A DNA stretch of 13,106 bases from Planctomycetota bacterium (lineage in GTDB: Bacteria; Planctomycetota; UBA1135; JALUZX01). Numbering within the stretch: the first letter of the stretch is position 1; every line of letters starts with the position of its first letter. The position numbers and the translations under genes were made by a program. The notes below the pieces were generated by a model. That model saw only the letters and a program-made list of their open reading frames with translations, was not told where the DNA came from and did no database searches. Location: positions 1-13,106 of the forward strand of contig JALUZX010000098.1 in assembly GCA_027011425.1 (NCBI GenBank), read 5' to 3'. Positions 1 through 7,327 of the stretch are shown here, in pieces.

Positions 1-584
1 CCACCCGCCCGGTTCCGGGAGGGGGAAGCGGGCCTCACCTCCTTCCCGGCCTGGAAGGTGACCAGGCCCGCGTAGACCCCGACCAGGAAGGCCGCAGCAG
101 CAAGGGGGAGGAAGGGCCTCCCCGGGCGGGTGGCGGCGAACCCGCCGGCAAAGGTGTCCAGGGCCCGGCAGGCGCCCAGGATCCACGGGCCCCACCGGGC
201 CCTCTGCTTCAGGGCCAGGTCGTAGAAGGCGGCCGTCCCGGCCAGGGCGAGCCAGAAAAGGACCGACGGCTCCGGGAGAAAGGCCCAGGGAAGGAGGATC
301 CCCGCCACCAGCAGGCCCAGTCCGGCGCCCATGGCCTTGTAGGGGCCCACCCGGCCGGAAGGGAGAGGTCTCCCGGGGCGGTGTTTCCGGTCCTCAGGAA
401 GGTCCACGACGTCGTTGAGGACCACGCCTCCCAGGAATATGCAGGCAGAGCCCGCGAAGGCCGGGAGAAGCCAGGGCCCGGGGCCGGAGCCGGCGGCGGC
501 CGCCCCGGCCAGGAGGTCTCCCGCCACGGTGAGGGCCAGGGGAAACCGGAAGAGTTCCATCCAGGCCGCTCCCTTGGACCCCAT
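1..584 (-). CDS. UbiA-family prenyltransferase, EboC-like (partial, C-terminus beyond window)
   Basis: This is an integral-membrane protein expected to transfer a polyprenyl group from an isoprenoid diphosphate to an aromatic or other acceptor. Translating the minus strand from ATG 584 gives 194 open codons before the window edge. The first Asp-rich motif of the UbiA superfamily is clear at residues 57-65 (NDVVDLPED), followed by RPGRPLPSG at 69-77. A second conserved segment, YDLALK, lies at 121-126. Hydrophobic stretches lie around residues 38-56, 85-104 and 109-120. The motifs resemble the EboC branch (LND.xD then RP.RP.PSG, then YD...K and a CRALD-like segment), so I favour an EboC-like enzyme over a menaquinone or heme-O enzyme, but the acceptor cannot be read. 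Start 584 is supported by AGGAGG 9 nt upstream (594-599); ATG 560 is a weaker alternative. It lies 25 nt after rseP and is the third gene of the operon. The 3' end is missing. Confidence 0.85.
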   Translation of the reverse strand, partial: MGSKGAAWMELFRFPLALTVAGDLLAGAAAAGSGPGPWLLPAFAGSACIFLGGVVLNDVVDLPEDRKHRPGRPLPSGRVGPYKAMGAGLGLLVAGILLPWAFLPEPSVLFWLALAGTAAFYDLALKQRARWGPWILGACRALDTFAGGFAATRPGRPFLPLAAAAFLVGVYAGLVTFQAGKEVRPASPSRNRAG

Positions 585-609
585 GGGGCGTATCCTCCTC
601 GATTTTTCG

Positions 610-2448
610 TCAGGAGATGAGGCGAAGGATGTCGTTGTAGGTGACGAAGATCACCAGGCCGAGGACCAAGGCCAGGCCCGCCACCTGGGCCCAGACCATG
701 ACCCTCTCGCTCACTGGGGAGCCCTTGATCTTCTCGATGAGCAAAAACAGGATCAACCCGCCGTCCAGGATGGGAATGGGCAAGAGGTTGAGGAAACAGA
801 GGTTCACCGAGACCACCGCCAGGAACCATAGGAACTTCATCAGCCCCTGCTGGATCAGGGAGGCCGATGTGCTGACGATCATGATGGGACCACCCAGGTT
901 CTTGGCCGCCACCCCCCCGGAGAGGATCTTCTTCAGGGTCAAGTAGACCTGCTTGAACATTCCCCAGGAATTGGTGAATCCCAGGACGAAGGCATCGGGG
1001 ATACCGGAGGCCTTCAGCTTTTCCATCCGGAAGGCAGAATAGGGCTGGAAACCGTAGTCGGGGAGCTTCATCCTCTCGGCCAGGAGGGTCATCTTCAGGA
1101 GCTTTCCTCCCCGTTCCACCTGGACGGTCATCCGCCCGTCCCGGGAGGCGGAGACGGCGGCCACCAGGTCCTTCCACTCCTTCAGGGGCCTGGAACCGAC
1201 GGCCGCGATCCGGTCGCCCGGACGTATCCCCGCCCTGGCGGCGGGAGAATCCTTCCTGGGGAGGACATAGGTTCCGTCGGGATCGAAGGCCAGATTCTCA
1301 AGGAACTCCTTGGCCGCGGCAGGCCCGGGGATAGTTACGTTGAGCCGGATTATGCGGAAGGAGTCTCGGCCAGTTTCATCCTTCCCCCGCGCAGGGGCGG
1401 CGGGTCTTCGCACCAGGAAGATCACGGTCCCCCGGACCTTGGAAAGCGCCTTTTCCAGGTCGTCCCGGGTGTAGACCGTCTTTCCCCGGACCTGGAGGAT
1501 CACGTCCCCCTTTCTCAGGCCCGACCGGGTCACAAGGGGGTCGGTGAGGCGGAGGGCCCGGATCTTCCTGGTGAGGGCCTGCACGCCCATCCGGTAGGGC
1601 CCGTCCTTCAGAACGGGCTTCACCGTGACATCCCTCCGGGAGACCCGGCCGGACTTGTCCTTCCGCGCAACACTCAACCTTATGGGCCTGGGGTTCTCCA
1701 GGAGGGCGGCCAGGGCCTTGGAGTCCAGCTTCCGCGCGTCCTTGCCGTCCACCAGGAGAAGCTCGTCTCCCTCTTTCAACCCGGCCTTCCCGGCAGGCCC
1801 CCCCGGATCCACATGGAGGAACACCTTGTCCTCCATGGGGGGCTCCACGAGGATCCGGTTGAAACCCGTGGTCTTGTCGAAATAGGGGTGGACCTCCACC
1901 TTCCTGGGCTTCTTCTCTCCCGGCGGAAGGATGGTGAAGACCAGCCGGTCACCGCCCAGGGCCACCGAGGTGGAGATGTCCGCAAAAGAGAGGACCCGGG
2001 TCTCTCCCACCGCCAGGACCCTGCTTCCCTCGGAGATCCCAGCTTCCCAGGCCGGTCCCCCCTTGACGACCCTCCCCAGGACGGGGGGCCGGAAAGGCAC
2101 GCCCACGGAGAAAGCCACGGCGAATCCCACCAGGGCGAAGAGAAAGTTCATGATCACCCCGGCGGAAAAGATGAGAAGCCTCTGGCCCACGGTCTTCGAT
2201 CCCAGGTCCCCTTCCGAGACGGCGCCGGACCCGGGTTCCTCTCCGGCCATCTTCACGTATCCGCCCAAGGGTATCAGGGAGACCCTGTAATCCACGCCTC
2301 CGCGCTTCCAGCCGAAGAGACGGGGACCGAAGCCGATGGAGAAGGTCTCCACCCGGACCCCGGCGTATCGGGCCGCCAGGAAGTGGCCCAACTCGTGGAC
2401 CAGGATCACCGCCCCGATCCCCAGCAATACAATGATGAGGTTCACCAT
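610..2448 (-). CDS. rseP: RseP-like site-2 intramembrane zinc metalloprotease with four PDZ-like domains
   Basis: This is an S2P-family protease that cleaves transmembrane substrates such as anti-sigma factors within the inner membrane. The zinc site HELGH is at residues 18-22 in the first membrane helix. The third ligand is Asp562 in NLLPIPILDGG (554-564), near the C-terminal helices. A GGYVKMAGE segment follows the first helix at 62-70. Between the second helix (about 93-116) and the C-terminal membrane part I see four PDZ-like units, at about 123-185, 205-260, 295-350 and 393-456. Each has the pattern small-residue-rich turn, AG(I/L)..G, D/R.(I/L)..V. E. coli RseP has about 450 residues and two PDZ domains; this protein has 612. 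The gene overlaps the end of dxr. ATG 2448 has GGAGGA directly against it, so the GTG at 2445, in a GTGA overlap with the dxr stop, may be the true start; this shifts the protein by one residue. Family assignment is secure; the substrate is unknown. Confidence 0.95.
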   Translation of the reverse strand: MVNLIIVLLGIGAVILVHELGHFLAARYAGVRVETFSIGFGPRLFGWKRGGVDYRVSLIPLGGYVKMAGEEPGSGAVSEGDLGSKTVGQRLLIFSAGVIMNFLFALVGFAVAFSVGVPFRPPVLGRVVKGGPAWEAGISEGSRVLAVGETRVLSFADISTSVALGGDRLVFTILPPGEKKPRKVEVHPYFDKTTGFNRILVEPPMEDKVFLHVDPGGPAGKAGLKEGDELLLVDGKDARKLDSKALAALLENPRPIRLSVARKDKSGRVSRRDVTVKPVLKDGPYRMGVQALTRKIRALRLTDPLVTRSGLRKGDVILQVRGKTVYTRDDLEKALSKVRGTVIFLVRRPAAPARGKDETGRDSFRIIRLNVTIPGPAAAKEFLENLAFDPDGTYVLPRKDSPAARAGIRPGDRIAAVGSRPLKEWKDLVAAVSASRDGRMTVQVERGGKLLKMTLLAERMKLPDYGFQPYSAFRMEKLKASGIPDAFVLGFTNSWGMFKQVYLTLKKILSGGVAAKNLGGPIMIVSTSASLIQQGLMKFLWFLAVVSVNLCFLNLLPIPILDGGLILFLLIEKIKGSPVSERVMVWAQVAGLALVLGLVIFVTYNDILRLIS

Positions 2449-3605
2449 TCCTCCAGGATTCTCCTTGCTTCCTCCCTGGACTTCCGGTCCGCCTCCAGGA
2501 CCTCTTCCAGGGAAGCAGGGCTCTTGGGCCGATGGCCCTCCAGGACGGCCCGGGCCAGGGCCACGATCTTGGGGAAAGGAATCCTTCCTTCAAGGAAGGC
2601 TTCCGTCCCTACTTCATCGGCCGCGTTCAGGGCTGTGCCCGAGTCGCCGCCCATCTCCAGGACCTGCCGGGCCAGGGCCAAGGCGGGATAACGTTCCGGA
2701 TCGGGCGCCTCGAAGGTCAACATGGAAAACCGGACCGGGTCGAAAGGAGCCAGTTCCGAAGGGAGGCGCTCGGGCCAGCCCAGGGCCGCCAGGATGGGAA
2801 CCCGCATATCGGGCACGCCCATCTGGGCAAGGATGGAACCGTCCACGAACTCCACCAGGGCGTGGACGATGGACTGGCGGTGGATCAGGACCTGGATCCG
2901 GGGGGAAGGAAGATCGAAGAGCCAGTGGGCTTCCAGGATCTCGAAGGCCTTGTTCATCATGGTGGCCGAGCCTACCGTCACCCGGGGCCCCATGTTCCAC
3001 GTAGGATGGCGCAGAACCTGCTCGGGAGTGACCGAGGGGAGTTGCTCCGGGGGAAGGTCCCTCAAGGCCCCCCCGGAGGCGGTGAGAAAGATCCGGCGCA
3101 CCTTCCGGGCCCCATCCCTCTCCCCCTTGAGGCACTGGAAAACTGCCGCGTGCTCGCTGTCCACGGGAAGGATCCGGACCCCCTTCTCCAGGGCCTTTTC
3201 CCGCACCAGGGCGCCGGCCATCACCAGGGACTCCTTGTTCGCCAGAGCCAGGTCGGAGCCTGCTTCCAAGGCAGCCATCGTGGGCCCCACGCCGGCGGCG
3301 CCGGTGATTCCATGCACGACCAGGTCCGGCTCCAAGGAGCGGAGAGCTTCTTCCACGGCCCCTTGGCCCTGGAAGAGGCGCAGGGAACCCATTTCAGGAA
3401 AATTCTCCCGGAAAGACCGGACGCCCTCCGGGTGGGTCAAGGCAACCGCCTCGGGGCGAAAGGAGCGGACCAGCCCGGCCAGAGCCTTCCCGGACCGATG
3501 GGCGGAAAGCAGGACCACATGGAAAAGGTCCCCCCGCCCCTCCAGAAGGTCCAAGGTCTGGGTTCCGATGGAACCCGTCGCACCTAAAACTGCCACTCTT
3601 TTCAT
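2442..3605 (-). CDS. dxr: 1-deoxy-D-xylulose 5-phosphate reductoisomerase
   Basis: The enzyme converts 1-deoxy-D-xylulose 5-phosphate to 2-C-methyl-D-erythritol 4-phosphate with NADPH and a divalent metal, in the cytoplasm; this is the first committed MEP-pathway step. The protein is 387 residues, close to the family norm of about 390-400. The NADPH site GATGSIG is at residues 8-14. LANKES is at 121-126, PVDSEHAA at 147-154 and LTASGGALRD at 174-183. HPTWNMGPRVTVGSATMMNK spans 200-219, and IHRQSIVHALVEF follows. Metal ligands are predicted as Asp149, Glu151 and Glu222, by correspondence to E. coli D150, E152 and E231. The frame stays open 37 codons upstream of the chosen ATG, but that extension is low-complexity and the nucleotide site sits right after ATG 3605, so the longer start is rejected. 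No Shine-Dalgarno sequence precedes ATG 3605; the transcript may be leaderless. It is the first gene of the dxr-rseP-prenyltransferase operon. Confidence 0.97.
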   Translation of the reverse strand: MKRVAVLGATGSIGTQTLDLLEGRGDLFHVVLLSAHRSGKALAGLVRSFRPEAVALTHPEGVRSFRENFPEMGSLRLFQGQGAVEEALRSLEPDLVVHGITGAAGVGPTMAALEAGSDLALANKESLVMAGALVREKALEKGVRILPVDSEHAAVFQCLKGERDGARKVRRIFLTASGGALRDLPPEQLPSVTPEQVLRHPTWNMGPRVTVGSATMMNKAFEILEAHWLFDLPSPRIQVLIHRQSIVHALVEFVDGSILAQMGVPDMRVPILAALGWPERLPSELAPFDPVRFSMLTFEAPDPERYPALALARQVLEMGGDSGTALNAADEVGTEAFLEGRIPFPKIVALARAVLEGHRPKSPASLEEVLEADRKSREEARRILEEW

Positions 3606-3612
3606 GGGAAGG

Positions 3613-3640
3613 AATATACTGGCCCTGGACCTTTCGTCTA
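3613..3640 (-). promoter_or_regulatory. Candidate sigma70-type promoter for dxr, implying a leaderless mRNA
   Basis: Read on the minus strand, a -35-like TAGACG (3635-3640) is followed by a 16-nt spacer and a -10-like TATATT (3613-3618, five of six consensus positions). The -10 ends only 7 nt before the A of the dxr ATG at 3605, so transcription would start at or next to the start codon. This agrees with the absence of any Shine-Dalgarno sequence there. The plus strand of the same bases reads TATACT (3615-3620), a possible -10 toward purM, but no good -35 matches it. The elements are seen directly; promoter function is inferred. Confidence 0.45.
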
Positions 3641-3694
3641 CCTGCCGCCATCTTCGCCGGGGAGGAAGAGACCGGGCAGGGGGGAAAGGAAAGC

Positions 3695-3700
3695 AGGAGG
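3695..3700 (+). promoter_or_regulatory. Ribosome binding site deciding the purM start
   Basis: AGGAGG lies 5 nt before ATG 3706. The purM frame is open for about 330 codons further upstream, across dxr on the other strand, so this site and the homology decide the true start. Confidence 0.85.
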
Positions 3701-3705
3701 AACGG

Positions 3706-4761
3706 ATGGCGGGCAAGGAGAAAGACCAGAAGGGCCTGACTTACAAGGACGCCGGCGTGGACATCGACAAGGCCGCCCGGGCATTGGAAGAGATGAAGGA
3801 GAAGGTCCGCTCCACCTTCATCCCTGGAGTAGCCCACGAGCAGGGTTCCTTTGGGGGGATCTTCGACCTGGAACAGGCCGGGCTGGGAAAGGGAGTCCTG
3901 GTGGCCTCCACGGACGGGGTGGGGACCAAGGTCAGGCTGGCCCAGAAGATGCGGCGCTACGACACGGTCGGCCGGGACCTGGCGAACCACTGCGTCAACG
4001 ACATCCTGGTCCAGGGCGCCCGCCCCCTCTTCTTCCTGGATTACATCGCCATGGGAAACCTGGAGGCCCACGTTCTCCAGGGCCTCCTGGAAGGCCTGGT
4101 CCAGGGGTGCCGGTCGAATGGAATGGCCTTGCTCGGCGGGGAGACGGCGGAGATGCCCGGCCTCTACCAGAAGGGAGATTTCGACCTGGTGGGGACGATC
4201 GTGGGGATCGTGCCCGGGGGAAAAGTGATCACCGGCCGGGAGATCCGCCCCGGCGACCGGATCCTGGGGCTTCCCTCCTCGGGCCTCCATACCAACGGCT
4301 ACAGCCTGGCCCAGAAGGTCCTCTTCGGCGTGGGCCGACTGAGGCCGGAGGACTCGGCCCGGGGCCTGGGCCGGAGCGTGGGGGAGGCCTTGCTCGCCGT
4401 GCACCGGTCCTACCTCCACGCGGTCCTCCCCCTGCTGGACAAATTCTCCATCCATGGAATGGCCCATATCACGGGAGGCGGAATTCCCGACAACCTCCCC
4501 AGGATCCTGCCGGCGGGCTGCCGGGCCCGGATCGACACGACCAAGGCGCCCAGGCCGGCCATCTTCGACCTGATCGTCGAAATGGGGGGGATCCGGCGGG
4601 AAGAGGCCTACCGGGTCTTCAACATGGGCTTCGGCTTTCTCCTCGTCCTTCCCCCCGAGGAGGAGAAAGCCGTTTTGAAAGACCTGAAAAAGAGGGGAGA
4701 GGAGGCCTTTCCATGCGGAGAAATCCTGGAAGGCGAAAAGGGGGTGGAACTTTCCTTCTGA
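3706..4761 (+). CDS. purM: Phosphoribosylformylglycinamidine cyclo-ligase (AIR synthetase)
   Basis: The enzyme closes the imidazole ring of formylglycinamidine ribonucleotide with ATP to give 5-aminoimidazole ribonucleotide, the fifth step of de novo purine synthesis, in the cytoplasm. The protein has 351 residues, the normal PurM size. Family signatures are in order: TYKDAGVDID at 12-21, STDGVGTKV at 68-76, NHCVNDILVQGA at 94-105, GGETAEMPGLY at 144-154, GLPSSGLHTNGYSLA at 188-202, HITGGGIPDNLPRILP at 254-269 and NMGFGF at 306-311. The start is set by AGGAGG 5 nt upstream and by the expected N-terminus. It is divergent from dxr with only 100 bp between the starts. Its last 49 nt overlap the next gene, which uses a Shine-Dalgarno sequence inside purM, so the two are probably co-transcribed. 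Nothing in the sequence suggests truncation or loss of function. Confidence 0.97.
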   Translation: MAGKEKDQKGLTYKDAGVDIDKAARALEEMKEKVRSTFIPGVAHEQGSFGGIFDLEQAGLGKGVLVASTDGVGTKVRLAQKMRRYDTVGRDLANHCVNDILVQGARPLFFLDYIAMGNLEAHVLQGLLEGLVQGCRSNGMALLGGETAEMPGLYQKGDFDLVGTIVGIVPGGKVITGREIRPGDRILGLPSSGLHTNGYSLAQKVLFGVGRLRPEDSARGLGRSVGEALLAVHRSYLHAVLPLLDKFSIHGMAHITGGGIPDNLPRILPAGCRARIDTTKAPRPAIFDLIVEMGGIRREEAYRVFNMGFGFLLVLPPEEEKAVLKDLKKRGEEAFPCGEILEGEKGVELSF

Positions 4762-5735
4762 GCCTGGCTCTGGCCGTCCTTGGGTATGGGACCGGTTCCC
4801 CCGCCCAGGAGCCTCCAGCCCGCCTCGTGGAACGTGCCTCCCGGGCCAAGACCAGAACGGAACGGGAAAAATGGGCCAGGGAGGCACTCAAGGCCCTGGC
4901 ACTCGGCGGAAGGGAAGCCCCCCTGGTGGAAGCCCGGGCCTGGCTCCTCCTGAACGACCCGGAACAGGCATCCCGGGTCCTTGGGAGCCTTCGCCTCCCA
5001 CCACCCAAAGGAAAGGAGAAGGAGACCTGGAAAGTCCTCCGGGAGACGGCCCGTCTCCTCCTGGCAAGAAAACGCTGGGGCCCGGCCCTTTCTCTCCTCT
5101 CCCGGGTGACCGGGAAGGGAACGGGGCTCCCTGCATGGGCCCCGGCCTGGTATGTCCGGGCCTGGAACGGAATCGGGAGGGCCAGGGAGAAAAAGAAATT
5201 CCCCAAGGTTCTGGAGGAGGGGCTCCAGGCCCTGCTAGGAGGATGGCGGAAGGCCCCCTTTTTGCAGGCCTTCTTCCAGGCCCTGGTGCTCATGGACCGG
5301 AGAGGACGGCCGGACCTGGCCATCCGGGGTTTCCGGGCCTTGTACCGGGCCTTCCCCCGCCAGGCCTGGCCCGCCTTGAACCTGGCCGTGGCCCTCAGGC
5401 ATACAGGGCGTTACCGGGAGGCCGCGAAAGTTCTTCGGGAGAGAGCCGAAGCCCTCCCTGGAGACCCGGCTCTTCCCACGGACGAAGGCCTCACATGGAA
5501 ATGCCTGGGGGAGAAGGTGAAGGCCGAGGAGTGCTTTCGCAGGGGCCTGGCCGCCGCGAGCCCTTTGAAAACCAGGGATCCCCGGATCAGCCTGGGGCTC
5601 CTGCTCCTGGACAGAGGCGGGAGAGAGGAGGCGGAAAAGGCGCTTCGTCCCTCCCTCATGCTCCCCGCGCCTCAACCCTATGCCTGGCTTCTATGGACAC
5701 GGTCCGCTTTTTGCTGTGGAAGGAGGTTCTTTTAG
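4713..5735 (+). CDS. Exported helical-repeat (TPR-like) protein of unknown function
   Basis: The protein has 340 residues and I do not recognise a named family. The N-terminus is a plausible Sec signal: a basic stretch RRNPGRRKGGG, a hydrophobic core LLSLALAVLGYG and a likely cleavage after SPA (about residue 31). The rest is all-helical and rich in Ala, Leu, Arg and Glu. A convincing TPR-like unit lies at about 229-262, with ALNLAVALRHTGRYREAAKVL at its core, followed by weaker repeats near 268-292 and 300-322. TPR arrays generally mediate protein-protein contacts, so a scaffold role in the periplasm is inferred. ATG 4713 is chosen for the signal peptide and for the GGAGG at 4700-4704, 8 nt upstream. 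The start lies inside purM (49-nt overlap). The C-terminus ends abruptly with a short Cys- and aromatic-containing tail (SAFCCGRRFF); I cannot tell whether this is natural or a late frameshift. Confidence 0.75.
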   Translation: MRRNPGRRKGGGTFLLSLALAVLGYGTGSPAQEPPARLVERASRAKTRTEREKWAREALKALALGGREAPLVEARAWLLLNDPEQASRVLGSLRLPPPKGKEKETWKVLRETARLLLARKRWGPALSLLSRVTGKGTGLPAWAPAWYVRAWNGIGRAREKKKFPKVLEEGLQALLGGWRKAPFLQAFFQALVLMDRRGRPDLAIRGFRALYRAFPRQAWPALNLAVALRHTGRYREAAKVLRERAEALPGDPALPTDEGLTWKCLGEKVKAEECFRRGLAAASPLKTRDPRISLGLLLLDRGGREEAEKALRPSLMLPAPQPYAWLLWTRSAFCCGRRFF

Positions 5736-5783
5736 CGCGGACGATGCATGGGGGGTGAGTCTCTCATCCTGCCGGGCCCAAGG

Positions 5784-5813
5784 TTTACAGGTCCCGCGGA
5801 TCGGGGCTAGGAT
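5784..5813 (+). promoter_or_regulatory. Candidate promoter upstream of the secreted hydrolase-fold gene
   Basis: TTTACA (5784-5789, five of six -35 consensus positions) is separated by 18 nt from TAGGAT (5808-5813, four of six -10 positions). Transcription would start near 5820, leaving about 50 nt of leader before ATG 5870. This is the only reasonable promoter I see in the 134-bp gap after the TPR gene; function is inferred. Confidence 0.35.
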
Positions 5814-5857
5814 GGGGGGAATCCCGTGAAATGCCTACGACCAAAGTTGCGAACCAC

Positions 5858-5864
5858 GAGGTGA
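5858..5864 (+). promoter_or_regulatory. Ribosome binding site deciding the start at 5870
   Basis: GAGGTGA lies 5 nt before ATG 5870. The in-frame ATG at 5831 lacks a comparable site and would bury the signal peptide 13 residues in, so 5870 is preferred. Confidence 0.7.
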
Positions 5865-5869
5865 CCGGA

Positions 5870-7327
5870 ATGAGGTCCTTTTTCCTTTGGTGTCTTGCTC
5901 TCCTGCTCGGGGCTCTCCCCTTGAGCGCCCTAGCCCAGTCTCCTTCTTCCAAGAAGAAGGCCGGGGTCCTCTCTCCCGGGGAAATCCGGAGGATCGCCCA
6001 GAAACTGAACAAGTATGTGACCCTGATCATCGCCTACAAGAACGAGAAGAGACCGGAACGGAAGTTCAGGCTGGGTTCCAAGAAGGCCAAGGCTTTCGAG
6101 ACCCTGAAAAAGACCATCGAAACCCTGGAAAAACGCAAGAAGTTCAACTTCCTCGCCTCCACCGGGGACCTGAGAGCCGTGCTCCGGCAGGGCTTCAATT
6201 ACAAAAAGGCCAAGACCCGGCCGGGGGATTTCTTCCAGGGCCAATACAAGGAAAAGATCCCCGGGGCCCGGCAACCCAAGGTGCACACCTTCGGATACTG
6301 GATTCCCAAAAAATATCCGCTGGAGAGCAAGAAGAGGCCCTTCCCCCTCATCATTTCCCTTCCCACCATGAGGAGCGAAACCAAGAACTGGTACAGCGGC
6401 AGGGACCACCTGAAGAACCTCTACGCAGGATCCCCCCTTCTCCAGGACCACATCTTGTTCTCCCCCGATCTCCCGCCGGATCTCAAGGCCGAGGGCAAGC
6501 CCTCCAGCCCCGACCAGCTCCTCTCCGAGTGGCTCGGCTCCATCCTGTTCTCCTTCAACGAATTCCTGACCAGGCACAAGGTGGACTGGAACCGGATCAT
6601 CCTGGAAGGCGGAAAGGAGTCCACCAGCCTGGCCCTCTATTTCGCCAACGTGGCCCCCAGGTATTTCGCCGGCCTCGTCATCCGTGACCCGAGGCCTCTC
6701 CAGGGAGCGGTGGTGAGGGACTTCGCCAACCTCCCCACGCTCTTTTTGGTCTCCCAGGCAACCAAGCCCAACGCGGAGTGGTTCCTCAAGCTGATCAAGC
6801 TCTTCAATTACGACAACTGCACGATCCTGGAAGGAGAGAAGTTCCCGTTCCCCTCCCTCAACCAGAAGGTGGTGGACTGGATCCGGGCCCGGAAAAGAAA
6901 CCCCGCCCCGCCGCACCTGGTTTTCCAGCCCCTGTTCAGCGTGCTGGGCAGCCACTGGTGGGTTCAGATCTCCAAGTACGACAAGTTCGTGGAGGACGCC
7001 AAGACCGAGGCGGACCTGCCTGTCATCGAAGTTACGGCCGACAAGAAGACCAACCGTATCACCGTAAAGGCTCGGAACATTTCGTCCTACAATCTCCTCC
7101 TCAACGACGACCTTGTGGACCTGGACAAGCCCATCACGGTGGTCACGAACGGAAAGGCGCAGGAATTCAAGGTCACCCGGAGCCTGAGCCTGGCGATCAT
7201 GCCGGCCCTCAACAACGATCCCCAGTTCGTCACCACCTACCCCCTGGTGGGAATCCAGGTTCCCAAGACGGAATCCAAGTCCTCGTCGGCCGAAAAAAAG
7301 GACAGCGGTGGGGGAGGAGTCAGGTAG
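5870..7327 (+). CDS. Secreted alpha/beta-hydrolase-fold protein with degenerate active site and C-terminal beta domain
   Basis: The protein is 485 residues with a clean signal peptide (hydrophobic core FLWCLALLLGALPL, cleavage after ALA at about residue 22). A lysine-rich helical segment (about 30-115) precedes a hydrolase-like core (about 138-340). It recalls planctomycete esterase or depolymerase-like proteins: FGYWIPKKYP then PLIISLP, and VDWNRIILEGGKESTSLALYF (238-258) where the nucleophile elbow G-x-S-x-G would sit. Here the elbow reads G-G-K-E-S, with Lys249 in place of Ser. The usual Asp and His positions also look replaced (ATKPNAEW near 297-304; EGEKFPFP near 321-328). A beta-sandwich-like tail follows at 385-466 (DDLVDLDKPITVVTNGK at 413-429). 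It is therefore probably a non-catalytic binding protein, or the alignment is misleading. About 10% of residues are Lys, nearly all encoded AAG, unlike the neighbours. The last 20 nt overlap the next gene. Confidence 0.7.
   Translation: MRSFFLWCLALLLGALPLSALAQSPSSKKKAGVLSPGEIRRIAQKLNKYVTLIIAYKNEKRPERKFRLGSKKAKAFETLKKTIETLEKRKKFNFLASTGDLRAVLRQGFNYKKAKTRPGDFFQGQYKEKIPGARQPKVHTFGYWIPKKYPLESKKRPFPLIISLPTMRSETKNWYSGRDHLKNLYAGSPLLQDHILFSPDLPPDLKAEGKPSSPDQLLSEWLGSILFSFNEFLTRHKVDWNRIILEGGKESTSLALYFANVAPRYFAGLVIRDPRPLQGAVVRDFANLPTLFLVSQATKPNAEWFLKLIKLFNYDNCTILEGEKFPFPSLNQKVVDWIRARKRNPAPPHLVFQPLFSVLGSHWWVQISKYDKFVEDAKTEADLPVIEVTADKKTNRITVKARNISSYNLLLNDDLVDLDKPITVVTNGKAQEFKVTRSLSLAIMPALNNDPQFVTTYPLVGIQVPKTESKSSSAEKKDSGGGGVR

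Noticed and set aside
209..1177. Long open frame on the minus strand across the UbiA and rseP genes
   Set aside because: It is Pro/Arg/Gly/Trp-rich with no family features and lies out of frame with two genes that carry clear catalytic motifs; this is a typical GC-rich shadow frame.
2722..3705. Upstream part of the frame that contains purM
   Set aside because: It is antisense to dxr and has no PurM similarity; the ribosome binding site at 3695-3700 and the family N-terminus set the start at 3706.
3606..3716. N-terminal extension of dxr to an upstream in-frame start
   Set aside because: The extra 37 residues are low-complexity and would place the NADPH-binding GATGSIG far from the N-terminus, unlike the family.
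3394..4887. Open frame of nearly 500 codons antisense to purM
   Set aside because: It is a mirror of purM codon bias, with His/Gly/Pro-rich composition and no recognisable domain.
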